Assembly (NCBI RefSeq): GCF_014905175.1
Contig: NC_057792.1
Coordinates: forward strand, 6,076,001-6,140,000
Length of the DNA: 64,000 nt
Source of the DNA: Aphidius gifuensis
Taxonomy: Eukaryota; Arthropoda; Insecta; Hymenoptera; Braconidae
Direction of reading: 5' to 3'
Position numbers and translations under genes: made by a program. Under the pieces are notes generated by a model that searched no databases, had not been told where the DNA came from, and saw only the letters and a list, made by a program, of their open reading frames with translations. Below, piece after piece: positions 31,704 through 43,267 of this stretch. Position 1 is the stretch's first letter. The number at the start of each line of letters is the position of its first letter.

Positions 31704-32339
31704 TTATGCTGATTGATTAATGAGTTTTTTTAAAACAGGTCCAAGAAGACTGGCAAATCTCAAATGATGTCTGGAAAAAAAAGAAAAAAACAAAACAAAA
31801 ATTATTATTAAATTAATTTTCTATATAAAATTAATTATTAAATCTTACTTGTGATTAATTTTATTGTTTAAATCTGTTTTTTCAGTTATTTTATCATCAT
31901 TAGGTTCTGGTTTTATTGTTTCATTATCTGGTTTTGTTGTTTCATTATCTGGTTTCGATTGTTCTGGTTTTATTGTTTCATTATCTGGTTTAATAATTTC
32001 TGTTTTATTTTTATTTATTGGAAAATAATTATCCGATAATTCAGTATTACTTGCTGCAAGTAATAATGCTTCAATTGGTGCAACAACAAGTACAAGTCCA
32101 TCAACATGAATACGATAATTTTCAGTACCATTTTGTCGTTGATCAAAATAATCATCTTTTGATGATAATTCAGATGTTAAATTATCAGATGATAAATCAA
32201 GTCCATCATCATCTGTACCACGATGTTCAGCACGAAGTGATGATGATAATGGTGAACAATTAAAACCACCAATCATCATTGATAATAATGACAGTGTTAT
32301 TAATATTGTTTTAAATATTCTCATGTTGATTAATACCAT
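31704..32339 (-). CDS. secreted QRQ-family protein A
   Basis: Exons 31849-32339 and 31704-31770 join in frame to 185 residues. A signal peptide (Met-Arg-Ile-Phe-Lys-Thr and a hydrophobic core ending Phe-Asn-Cys-Ser) is followed by an acidic linker. Next comes the shared block Asp-Gln-Arg-Gln-Asn-Gly-Thr-Glu-Asn-Tyr with Asp-Gly-Leu-Val-Leu-Val-Val-Ala-Pro, then repeats of a Lys-Pro-Asp-Asn-Glu-Thr unit. The last exon encodes a basic amphipathic end (Arg-Phe-Ala-Ser-Leu-Leu-Gly-Pro-Val-Leu-Lys-Lys-Leu). Two paralogues follow on the same strand. Function unknown; no enzyme motif. Confidence 0.72.
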
Positions 32340-32673
32340 TTGTTTATTTTTTTATAATTTTGTTGTTTACTGGTTGAATGTTAAGTATGTACTGTAAAAT
32401 TATTCTCATGTTAAAGGATTCAACTTGGCTGGTAACACAACTATCCCCTTCCAATTTTCAAGTTCAAGAAACTTTCATGAACTTGAACTCAACCAGCTTC
32501 TTTTTTTTTTTCCCCTCTTCTGGATCCTGATATTTTTATTATTATTATTTCTTTCTTCTTATCTTGTTACAAGTATTAAATAACTTATTTTTTTTTTTTT
32601 TAGTATATATAATAAAATAGTAAATTTAAAAATATAAAATTAATAAAATAAGTAGTTTTTTTTTTTTTTTAAA

Positions 32674-33135
32674 TTAATTTTTTAAAGAACCATCATATTG
32701 ACAAATACCAAATCTATCACGAAATCTACCTGGTCCACAATTTTCAATTCCATCACCAATTAATTTCATTTCATTAATTTTTTTATTATCATATTTAATA
32801 TTACGTAATGTTTTATAATTATTATTATTATCTAATTCTTCATTATTATCATGAGATATTTTATCTTGATTATTTGTTGTTTGTTGTTTTATTGTTTTAC
32901 GAAAATTTAATGTATCTTCAAATAAACCAGGTAATATAAAATCAATACCAGATGAAGATGATGAATCTAATGCTGATGAAGATGATGATGATGATGATGA
33001 TGGTGCAATAACAAATAATATATTTTCTAGCTTTGCGTGAACGTTTAATTTACCATCTTGACGTTGATTATATTTAGTTGGTGATGATGATGATAATGAT
33101 AATACAAGAGACAAAATTAAAAAATATAGCTGCAT
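32674..33135 (-). CDS. secreted QRQ-family protein B
   Basis: An intronless 153-residue frame with a signal peptide (Met-Gln-Leu-Tyr-Phe-Leu-Ile-Leu-Ser-Leu). The family block is Tyr-Asn-Gln-Arg-Gln-Asp-Gly-Lys-Leu-Asn with Glu-Asn-Ile-Leu-Phe-Val-Ile-Ala-Pro. A poly-Ser tract follows. The C-terminus has the two-Cys motif CGPGRFRDRFGIC, like the peptide gene at 11.47 kb and protein C. Same strand and order as its neighbours, hence a tandem duplication. Confidence 0.72.
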   Translation of the reverse strand: MQLYFLILSLVLSLSSSSPTKYNQRQDGKLNVHAKLENILFVIAPSSSSSSSSSALDSSSSSGIDFILPGLFEDTLNFRKTIKQQTTNNQDKISHDNNEELDNNNNYKTLRNIKYDNKKINEMKLIGDGIENCGPGRFRDRFGICQYDGSLKN

Positions 33136-33364
33136 GATGATGGCTGAACGAGTTAAGACTGAACTGAGTTTTCTTCTTCAACAAGTATCATCTTCATGTC
33201 CGTTATATATACATATTCATATTGTAATAATAAAAAGTGGGAGAAATAATTATACAGTTAAACATTTTTTTTTTTCTTTAGCTTATTTATTTATTACTTT
33301 AAAATTACAATAATAATAAAAACAAGTTTTATGTACTTTTTTTTTTTTTTTGAACTTTGTTTAT

Positions 33365-34215
33365 TTAAAATTCTTGAATAAATTGTGGTGAATTTCTTGG
33401 AGCAAGTTTTAATGACCATCTGAAATATTTATTTACTTATAATAATGATAATTTTTTAATTAAATATTTTATTTAACTTACGGTAATAATGATAAACGAT
33501 GTCTTAAATTTTTTCTACATCTTCCTTTTGAGGTTTTATGATAACCATTACGACATGGATTTTTTAAATTTAATTTAAACAATGAACTTTCAGTTATTGA
33601 TATTGTATCAGCAATATTATTAGTTGTTGAATTTGTATTTTCAATTGAAGATATTGTTGAATTTGTATTTTCAATTGAAGAAATTGTTGTTGAATTTAAA
33701 TTTTCAATTGAAGAAATTGTTGAATTTAAATTTTCAATTGAAGACATTGTTGAATTTGTATTTTCAATTGAAGAAATTGTTGTTGAATTATCATAATTAA
33801 TACTTGATAATGTTGTTGATAAATTTGTTGGTGAATTAGTTGGCCAAGTAACCAATGGTTTGACTGTTGAACTACCAGGTAATGATGTTGGTTTGACTAT
33901 TGGTTTAATTGTAAAATCAGCATAATCATAAGCATAATCATAATCCTGAAAAAAAAAAAATTTTTAATACAAAAAAACGTAACAATAAAATTAATGATAA
34001 TAAATAATATAAAGGAAATTTTTTTATTATACCACATAGTCATCCAAGACATCTTTATTGACAAGTGCAACGACCTGAACATTTTTAACATCAAGCTGAA
34101 AATTAAGATCACCAGTTTGTCGTTGATCATACGTTACTGATGATGTTCCTACAATTTTTAATATTAAATAATAAAAAAATAGTGTTAAATATTTATTTTT
34201 ATAAAACATCGACAT
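33365..34215 (-). CDS. secreted QRQ-family protein C
   Basis: Exons 34033-34215, 33482-33945 and 33365-33419 join in frame to 233 residues. Exon 1 holds a signal sequence and the family block Tyr-Asp-Gln-Arg-Gln-Thr-Gly-Asp-Leu-Asn with Val-Lys-Asn-Val-Gln-Val-Val-Ala. Exon 2 has about five near-identical repeats of Ser-Thr-(Ile)-Ser-Ser-Ile-Glu-Asn-(Thr/Leu)-Asn, likely glycosylated, and then the two-Cys motif CRNGYHKTSKGRC. The last exon is short and basic (Trp-Ser-Leu-Lys-Leu-Ala-Pro-Arg-Asn). The repeat makes length polymorphism likely. Confidence 0.75.
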
Positions 34216-35530
34216 AATCGCTTAGGTTGCTTTGAGTAAACTAAAATGTTTTAAGATTGCAGTGATGCCAAGAATATAAATATCCGGATAAAATCATTCA
34301 AACCGGTATTTTGCATTTAACTGATGCGGGCATTGGCCTCAAGTCTCATATCACGTATTACATGTAAGATAGAGTTATCCAACTTGAATTTTATCCCAAT
34401 CTTCATTTAGTATAAATAATTAAAAATAAAGATCGAACTTTTGACCGGTTATTGACCTGATATTTAAGTAAATTTTAGTTGGTAAAATATATAAATAAAA
34501 AGAAAAAATTTTAATAGTATAATTGAAACAATCTAAAATGTAATTCTTCATTGAGATTGTCTCACTTTGTTTAAATAATAGGATTAAATTTGATAATGAT
34601 TATTTTTTATATTATGAATGAAACACCGGGTGAAAAAATTTGAACGATTCAACGGATAGAAAATTTAAGTGAAGTATATCGATATTTAGTCAGACAGAAT
34701 TACTATATTCGAATTATCATTAGTTTATTATTATTAGTATTTATTTATTAAATAAATATTATCGAATTATATGAAAAATTAAATGTTTTTTGGTTTAATT
34801 TTTTTTTTTTCAATTTAAAAAAGTGATTTTAATTTATCATTGAAATTACCTCTTTGTTTGAAATATTTCTTTTAAAAGTTCAATATCACTAGTTCAATAG
34901 AAGTGATATTGAACTTTTAAAAGAAATATTTAAAACAAAGAGGTAATTATTTTAATCACCCCCACGTCAGAGAGTATAATTGTATGGTAAAATAAAAAAA
35001 AAAAAGAATAAGAATAAAAGCTTTATCTTATATTTTTTTTTTCGACAGTTTTAATTCGAAGTCAATAAATCTTATGTCACTGCAAGTGATGACACGTTAC
35101 CAATTTTTTTTTAATTAAAAAATCAAGTTTTAAAAATAATCAACATGTGTAGCTATAATAAATATAAATAAATATTATCGAATTATATAAAAAATTAAAT
35201 GTTATTTGTTTTGATTTTTTTTTTCAATATAAAAAAGTGATTTAAATTTATCATTGGTACTAAGTTTATTTACTTATTTATTCAATTTAATTTTGATAAT
35301 TAAATAACATATTATTTAATGAAAAAAAAAAAATATACAAGTTGTAAAAATTGTTGTTAATTATGTTATTTAAGTTTAATGTACTTTTTCATATTCAATT
35401 GATGCACTATTATCAAAATACATGACAAATTTGAAGGAATATTTTTTAATTCATTCGTTATTAATGGATACAAAAAAATTACATGCAATATGCAATATAA
35501 ATTGTATATTTATTAATTCAAAAATTTCCA
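34216..35530. other. intergenic with receptor-flank duplications
   Basis: 34730-34860 and 35165-35260 are copies of one AT-rich stretch (TATCGAATTATAT, AAAAAGTGATTT). 34940-35095 matches 39240-39435, the region upstream of the intact receptor, sharing CACGTCAGAGAGTATAAT / TACGTCAGAGAGTATAAT and TCTTATGTCACTGCAAGT. It is probably left over from duplication of a receptor promoter. Confidence 0.55.
34844..34948. repeat. near-perfect hairpin, 47-nt arms
   Basis: Left arm AATTACCTCTTTGTTT plus ATTTCTTTTAAAAGTTCAATATCACT pairs with its reverse complement after a loop of about 11 nt; there is one unpaired position. The right arm continues into the receptor-flank duplication, so the palindrome probably arose by inverted duplication of that flank. 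Confidence 0.8.
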
Positions 35531-36400
35531 TTATTCTTGATTGATCGTTTGTAATAAGAAGAAGTATGACATTGTAGTATTTATTATCTGATAATATAAT
35601 ATTTCTTTATTATTCATATTATATTGAATTAATTTTTATAATTATTATCAAGTTATTTTCTAATACCTTTGTAAACATTTGTGCTGATATTTCAACAAGA
35701 CCACACGCTTTTAGAGACATACATTTTTGAGCCAACAACATATTTATAAAATTAATATTTAATTTATTATTATTATTTTCCCAATTATTATTATAAACAG
35801 CTATTTGGAATGCTTCATTCTGGAAAATATATTTTAATTTTTTATATTTCAATTTTCCGTAAGAATTTATTCAAAAAAAAAGTCAAAAAAAAAAAGAAAA
35901 ATATAATATTTCGAATGATGATAAATAGCTGTTAGTTTCTGTGACAAAGAAATATGTTTTTTTTTAAAAAAATTTTTTATTTCAAGAATTTAAATAGATG
36001 TGTAAAAAATATCAAAATATTACAAACTATTTTTGTGTGATTTAAAAAAAAATTACTATCAAAATTTAGGAGAGACAAGATAATTATATATAAAAAAAAA
36101 GAGTTATGATCCACTTAATTGACATGAAAATATGTGTATAATAGGTACCTATAAAAATAATGAAATATTTTTTTTTTTTTGAAAACATACAGCAGTTTTA
36201 ATTTCTTCACCCGCCCATGCATATGTATACAGCCAAATATGTAAATTGAAAAAAAAAAAAAAAAAAAAAACATTAAAAAAATATAATTTATAATTTATAA
36301 TATATACTTGAATTAAATTTTGCTGAATTGATTTATTTAAAAATACCTGATGCATTTGAAAAATAAGAGTACATAAAATAAAAGCAGTTAACATTGTCAT
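35531..36400 (-). pseudogene. odorant receptor, degenerate 3' half
   Basis: Remnant of a receptor like the one at 36.8-39.0 kb. The last two exons are intact (35667-35819; 35531-35587 ending Leu-Gln-Thr-Ile-Asn-Gln-Glu). The preceding exon near 36190-36235 has lost about 29 nt between two ATATG repeats, shifting frame. Only the last 17 codons of the long exon remain (Phe-Ile-Leu-Cys-Thr-Leu-Ile-Phe-Gln near 36350-36400). The 5' two-thirds of the gene are gone. Confidence 0.85.
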
Positions 36401-36788
36401 TAGTAATTATTTTAGTATTATTTTTCTTAAAATAACAAATACCTCTTATGTATTTCTATTATGTTCTATATGTTCCTGTTACGAAAATAATTTTTTTTCG
36501 AAAATTCTTTAGCGAATTTTCGATTTTATTAGGAAAACATTATAATCCTGTAATAAATTTAATAATCCAAAAATTTTTTAATTTTATTTATTCATATAAA
36601 GCGTGTACAGTCTACAATTACATATACATTTGTATATACGTGTCTTGTTTAATCTAAATCGTTTTTCTTACATAAATATTCACATGTGCAATTTTATAAC
36701 CGGTTTGTAATGATATTGATTTCGTTTTGTTTATTTCATATTATGTAGACACATTTATCATTTTCTACTTGTTGATTCTACATTTCCA

Positions 36789-38963
36789 TTATTTTTGATT
36801 GAGTGTTTGTAATAAAAAAAAGTATGACATTGTAGTATTTATTATCTGATAATATTATATTTGTTTATTATTTATATTAAAATAATTTTCATAATAAATT
36901 AATCAATTTTTTCTAATACCTTTGCAAACAATTCTGCAGATATTTCAACAAGACCACAAGCACGAATAGATATACATTTTTGATTTAACAGCATATTTAT
37001 ATAAGTACTATTTAATTTAGTGTTATTATTTTCCCAATTACTATTATAAACAGCCATTCGAAGTGCTTCATTCTGAAAGTACATTTTAGTATCATCTATC
37101 CATTTTTGTTACTAAATTTTCCGTAAAGATTGATTGAATAAAATTTAAAAATAAATGAAAAATAAAAACTTTCGAATGATGATAAATGGCTATATCGTTT
37201 TGTATGACAGATGTTTTGTTTTAATTTTTTTTTCAATAGTCTAAATACAGTACAGACTTTTTCTGAATGCGATTGTATGCGAAAAATTACATCAAAATAA
37301 TAAAAAAAAGACAAAAAGTTATAATAAAAAAAAAAAAAAGAGTAAGAAAATTATTAAATAGACATAAAATATTGTATATATACTTATATATAAAGATATA
37401 ATTAAAAAAATTCTTTTAAAAAACATACAGCAATTTTAATTTCTTCACCCGCCCATGCATATAAAAATGCTTGCATCAATTTGTACCATATGTATACTGC
37501 TAAAAATGCCATTTGTCCCATAGTTATATTTTCCATCTTGAAAATTAAATTAAAATATAAATAATGATATAAATTTATGATTTATCAAAAGTCTCGGTAG
37601 AGTTTTAAGTCATTTTTTTCCAGCTATAAGAAATATATTTCTCCGGAATTTCTCCGGATTACTCCGGATGATTCCGGAATTGCTTCGGATTATTCCGGAA
37701 TTGGCTCACTTAGAAGAAATTCGGAAAAATACGAAAAATTGGTAGCAATTCCAAAATACTCGAATTCCTGTAATCCTGTGTAAAATGAAGAAAAATAAAT
37801 GACCGAAAAATTTTAATGGGCCAATTCCGGAGTGATACGGAGTTTTTCCGGAATTTTACGGAGAAATTATTTCCACTAGGGATAACCACCTAATTTTTTT
37901 TATTTATATTTTTATTTCACATATTTTGTTTATTTAAAAGAAAAAAAATGAGTTACTTTTGTATATAAAAATTAACAATTTTTGTTTTGATGTTATTATT
38001 TAAATAAATATACATACCTGATTAACTTGAAAAATAAGAGTACATAAAATAAGAGCAGTTGATACTGTCATTGCCAAAACAATTGGTCCATTAATATATT
38101 CTAATATTTCACAGCATTCAATTATTTTATGATGTTTTATAACAAAATATTCATGAAATCGACGTATTTGTTTTTCATCATAATTATCAGTATTTGTATA
38201 TTCAATTTCATATGATAATACACGAAATTGTGCAACGATATTTATTGCATAATAACCAAATAAATTATCACTTGTACAACCAACTTGTACAAATGCAAAT
38301 TGACAAAGTGTTTCCCATATCCAGTGTAATACCCATAGTAAACTACCACCTTCAATATTATATGGATACACTGTTGGATATGGTAATATATATATTCTTG
38401 ATTCAGCATTATTTTTAAATTGACGTATCATAAAAAATACTGATTGTAAATATAATGTTGCCATTACTAAATAACCACTTATTATTATTGGCATTGTTAA
38501 TTTATTTGAATAATATAATAATGGTGATAACATTATTGATGATAATTTATCATTATTCATATTTTCATTTATCAGGTTAGTCAATGTGTTGTCTAATTCT
38601 AATATTTTTTCACGATTTATAATAAAACATGTTACCTAAAATTATAAATATTCATTATTTAATATTTCATTATTTTATTTTGATAAATTTATTTGTATAT
38701 GTAGTCTATACTTTTATTAAAATTGTTAAAAAAGCAAAAATTAAACCACATGCTTTTAATACAATCAATAAATTATGACAATTTATATATACGAAATTCA
38801 TACAACCCATCATTATTGTTGATAACAAAAAACCAACTAAAAATGGCAAAAGTTTGTAAAAAAAATTTGCATTTACAATGGGAAATATACCAACTATTTT
38901 TAGTAAAAAAATTATACGATTTCTACACTTTTCTATGACCATTAATTCTTTTTCATGTTTCAT
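36789..38963 (-). CDS. insect odorant receptor (7tm_6), intact
   Basis: Five exons (38712-38963, 38018-38635, 37429-37536, 36920-37072, 36789-36845) join in frame to 395 residues, typical for the family. Insect odorant receptors form ligand-gated cation channels with Orco in olfactory neurons. Seen: hydrophobic segments across exons 1 and 2, Pro-Tyr-Pro-Thr-Val-Tyr-Pro, Thr-Ser-Asp-Asn-Leu-Phe, Thr-Ala-Leu-Ile-Leu-Cys-Thr-Leu-Ile-Phe-Gln, Glu-Ala-Leu-Arg-Met-Ala-Val-Tyr-Asn-Ser-Asn-Trp, and a last exon with Thr-Thr-Met-Ser-Tyr-Phe-Phe-Leu-Leu-Gln-Thr. Exon sizes match the two receptors at 57.7-62.1 kb. The second intron hosts a TCCGGA-rich repeat. Confidence 0.93.
37615..37885. mobile_element. 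TCCGGA-rich foldback element in a receptor intron
   Basis: The left part has TTTCTCCGGAATTTCTCC and further TCCGGA steps. The right part, read in reverse complement, gives CCCTAGTGGAAATAATTTCTCC and the same TCCGGAA steps, so the ends are inverted repeats. Its GC content differs sharply from the surrounding intron. No coding capacity. Confidence 0.6.
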
Positions 38964-38999
38964 TTTGAAAAATTAAATTTTATTACTCTCGCCTAGCAA

Positions 39000-41138
39000 T
39001 AGATTATTATCAATAGGATATATTGAAAGAATTGACTGAAGACTTTTCCGTTGTTAAAACGACCACGTCAATTTTTTTTTTTTTCTCATACATAAATTAT
39101 TCAAGGAATTACTAATAACATATAATTATTATGCATATGCACAAAGTTTTAATTTGAAATATATCGATTCAATTTAACGACAAAAAATATAAAAAAAAAA
39201 AAACTCAAGTGATATTAAACTTTTAAAAGAAATATTCAAAAGAAAGGGGCAATCATTTTAATCACCCCTACGTCAGAGAGTATAATTTTATTTATAAGTT
39301 TTAATAATTATATGGTAAAAAATTGAAAAAAAAAAAATCAATAAGAATAAAAGCTTTTATCTATTATGTTTTATTTTTTATTAGATCGACAGTTTTAATT
39401 CAGAAGTCAATAAGTCTTATGTCACTGCAAGTTAAAATAATATTCAACATATCGATATATCAAATCAAAATTTTCTCAATAAAAAATATAATAATTAAAA
39501 CAGTAATTTCAGTTGATCAGTTTGTGTAATTTATACGTGATTTTAATTTTAAACGTAAAATAATATGATAAATTTTTATTACTATTACAATTTGCGTTGT
39601 TTTAATATTTGTTCTGGTCTCTTGAGTTCTTGTTTAGTTTTTACTTTATCTTTGAGTTTTTGATTGTGACATGCTCAGTGAGTTTTTGGACCAGATTTCA
39701 CTAAAAAAAGATAAATAAATTACAAAATAATTAATAACAAAATAAAAATTAATCAAAAAAAAAAACATAAATAAATTAACTATAAATAACAACATACAAT
39801 TTTAGAATTTAGATGATTCTTGTTCATCATCTGATGAATCATTTGTATTATATTGGTATTTTGAAAAATAAGAAAATCATAAAGGAAAAGAGGTAAGTCG
39901 GAAAATGAATAGAATGAATGAAAGAGGTCTTCAGTAGTCCTATGTTCCTGTTCAGTCACTTTAATTTTTAAAGTAAATTTCAATGCTAATATTTTAACTT
40001 TTTTTTTCAATTTTTTCTTATTTTTTTTAAGGATGTTAAATTTATTTTGACGATATGAGGAAAAAAAAGGACAGTAGGTAAACCATGAATGGAATCAAAT
40101 ACCTCTTGCCTCGTTTTATATTCCTGTTCGAAAAAAAAAATTCTTATTTAATTCTTCCTTAATTTTTTCACGGATATTCAATTTATTTTCATAATATCAG
40201 GAAAACAGGAAGGACAAAAGGTAAACCATAAATAAAATCAAATACCTCTTTGCCTGTTCTATATTCCTGTGAAAAAAGAATATTTTTTTTTTCATTTTTT
40301 CTATTTTTTTTTAAAGAAATAAATTTTATTTTCAAAATACCAGGAAAACAGGAATGACTGGAGGTGAACTATGAATTGTAGAAAATACCTCTTTGCCTGT
40401 TTTATATTTCTGTTCAAAAAGAAATTTTTTTTTCTAATATTTTTTACATTTCCCATAGATATTAGTTTTTCTTCGATAATATCAATAAAACAGGAAGTCG
40501 ACCATTAATTCAATCAAGTACCTCTTGCCTCATTCTATATTCATGTTCAAATAAAAATTTTTTTTTTTTAAATTTTTCCATATTTTGTTTTGAGATATTG
40601 AATCTATTTTGAAGACATAGGAAAACAGGAAGGGTAAGAGGTAAAACTTTGCTCAGAATATATTGAAAAAAAATTAAATTCACAACAGGATAACATAATA
40701 ATATAAGAGTTATATGTTATTTTCAACAGCTTACTCCTTTTCACTTTTAATTCCCTAATAATTCAATTTTTCCTCTAAGAATTTATTGATAAAAAATATC
40801 AATATTTAACAGGATAACAATAATAATACAAGAGGTATTTATTATTTTCAAAATCATATGTTTTACTCGGCGTAGTATTTCAAATTTATTATTTTACCGG
40901 ATGACCGGAAGTCACCAAAACTTAGGGTTAAAAAAAAATTAAAAGTTACTATACATTACTAGAGATTATCGTTAAGTTGGTTTCCGTGGCCCACACAAAA
41001 ACAAAAAAAAAAAATAAATAAATAAATAAATAAATATCAAAATAATAAAAATGGTGTCTGATCTTCATTTGTATCTAAAAAAAATATAAATAAACAAAGT
41101 CAACATATCATTTACAATGTTTCCATCATTAATTAATA
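39000..41138. other. intergenic: receptor promoter, duplicated flank and satellite
   Basis: 39000-39200 should contain the receptor promoter. 39200-39440 matches 34905-35095. 39810-40650 is a tandem repeat (separate entry). 40680-41138 is AT-rich, with no gene seen before the AKAP10-like start. Confidence 0.45.
39810..40650. repeat. tandem repeat, about 140-bp period
   Basis: At least five diverged units, each with AGGAAAACAGGAAGGAC..GGTAAACCA, then AATCAAATACCTCTTGCC and TATATTCCTGTTC followed by a T/A-rich linker. The TATATTCCTG landmark occurs near 40118, 40258, 40402 and 40535, and a related block lies near 39945. Confidence 0.8.
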
Positions 41139-43267
41139 ATGCTAAAATTTTTTAAAAAGTCAGGTAAATAAATTATTTAAAAATTACACAAATTATTAAG
41201 TATAAAAACAATAATAGCATCATAATAAAAAATAGAAAAAACAACATAAACACATTATTATAACCCAAAAAAATATTAATAATTTTTAATTTATCATATT
41301 TAGGACAAAAAAAGGAAATAATAACATCAAATAATTCAACAATAAATAGATCATTAAATAACAATGATAATAAAATTGTTAAGCAATTATTACCAAATGA
41401 TTTAATTGATGAAAATAATGATATTGATTTATCAAAAATAATATCAACAAAATCAAGATTATCAAAAACATTAAATGAAATTTTAGCTGATAAATTTGCA
41501 CTTGGTTATTTTATACAATATATGGATCATTTTGGTAAAATATCATTGATAAAATATTGGATGGATGTTGAATGTATACGTGAAGAAACATCAAGTATTA
41601 ATAATAATATAGTAATAATGAATGAAAATAATGATTTATCAAGTATCTATCAAGATGCTATTAAAATATACAATAAATATATTAAAAATGATTTATTAAA
41701 AATTGATAATTTCGATAAATTTGATATTAATTTTATAAATACAAATGATGGTTATTTAAAGTTAATCAACTATTTGTTAATTTTACAAACAAAAGTTTAT
41801 CAAATTATTCAAGATGAGTAAGTTGTTTTATTGTTTTGTTTTATAGATAAATTAAAAGTTATATATTTTTTTTGTTTTTCAGATATATAAATGATTTTTT
41901 AAAAAGTGAATTTCATTGTAAATATCAAATTGATGTATTAACAAGTGATGAAGTTAAACTTGCTGATATTTTATTTAATGAAACAGCATTTTTTTACTTT
42001 ATTGAGGTAAAATCAAATATTTTTTCAATTGTTTAATAATTATTTATAATAAATATGTTAATTTTTATTAAATACAGTTTATGGAAATTGAAAATAAAAG
42101 AGAATTATTAGATTTTTGGATGTGTGCGCTAAATTATAAACAAAATTTATTGGAAAAAAAAATTTATGATTCTCATATAGCTCAAAATGATGCTCTTATT
42201 ATTTATGACAAGTAAGATATATATTTTTAATAAATTTATAATAATTAAATACTTTTATTTTAATATAAAAAAATTTGGTTTTTTTTATTTTTATAGATAT
42301 TTTAGTCTTCAAGCAACAACGCCACTTGGTTTTTCAGATAAAATACGTTTTCAAATTGAACAAAATATATGCCAAGAAGATGGAGTTGGTCCTCAACCAG
42401 ATTGTTTTGAACTTCCAATGATTATTGTTTATAATTATTTAAGTAAAGTAAGTAAAACCTCAGCTTATATTCTTTTAATTTATCGAATTTGTATTCTTAC
42501 GTTTTTAATTTTTTTTAAAATTTTTTCAGTATTATCTTTATCAGTTTTTATCTTCTCAGATATATTACAAATATCTATCAGAATTAATCAGCACAATTCA
42601 AAGTAGTAATGGTACACAGCCACGAATCAGACGTGCAGGTAAATATTTACATATTTTATTATTTGTTTTCTTCTTTATTAATCAATTTATATCATTAAAG
42701 TTAGTACACTATCACATATGGGAAATTCAAATGATAATAAACGTCATTCGTGTCATTCAATTGATAGTTCTATTAATGACACAATGAATATTGATACAAG
42801 ACAATTGTATGATCCTGATGCACTTTGGAAAAGAACAAAATCCAGGTTAATATTAAGATAATAATTAGCTTTTAAAATTTTATAATTTATTTAATTTATT
42901 TATTGTAGTTTGAGTGTTGGATATGTCGATGATATGGGAAGATTTGTAACTGAAATTGAACCTGATCCACAAAGAAAATATGGTAAATACTTATATGCTT
43001 TAATTTATGAAAATAATTATATTGTCTTTTTTTTTTTTTTTATCATTATAGAATCACGTATTTCAAGAGCAGTTAAACGACTGATAAATATGGAACAAGA
43101 TAAGGTTAATAATAAATAATGATTAAAAAATGATAATGAAATTAATAAATTTTTATTTTTTTTTTTTCAAGACTAAAGAAGAACTTGCATGGAAAATTGC
43201 TGAAATGATTGTGAAAGAAATAACATCATTGACACTTGGTCATTTGAATAAATCTGGTAGTAATTAA
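41139..43267 (+). CDS. AKAP10: A-kinase anchoring protein 10-like (RGS-domain AKAP)
   Basis: Ten exons (41139-41163, 41304-41817, 41883-42006, 42078-42211, 42297-42447, 42530-42638, 42701-42845, 42909-42982, 43052-43104, 43172-43267) join in frame to 474 residues. AKAP10 tethers protein kinase A, mainly at mitochondria. The protein has tandem RGS-type helical domains (Ala-Leu-Gly-Tyr-Phe-Ile-Gln-Tyr-Met near 95; Thr-Ala-Phe-Phe-Tyr-Phe-Ile-Glu-Phe-Met and Phe-Trp-Met-Cys-Ala-Leu-Asn-Tyr later) and Tyr-Asp-Lys-Tyr-Phe-Ser-Leu-Gln-Ala. It ends in an amphipathic helix Glu-Glu-Leu-Ala-Trp-Lys-Ile-Ala-Glu-Met-Ile-Val, the PKA regulatory-subunit binding helix. It starts Met-Leu-Lys-Phe-Phe-Lys-Lys. 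Confidence 0.9.
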
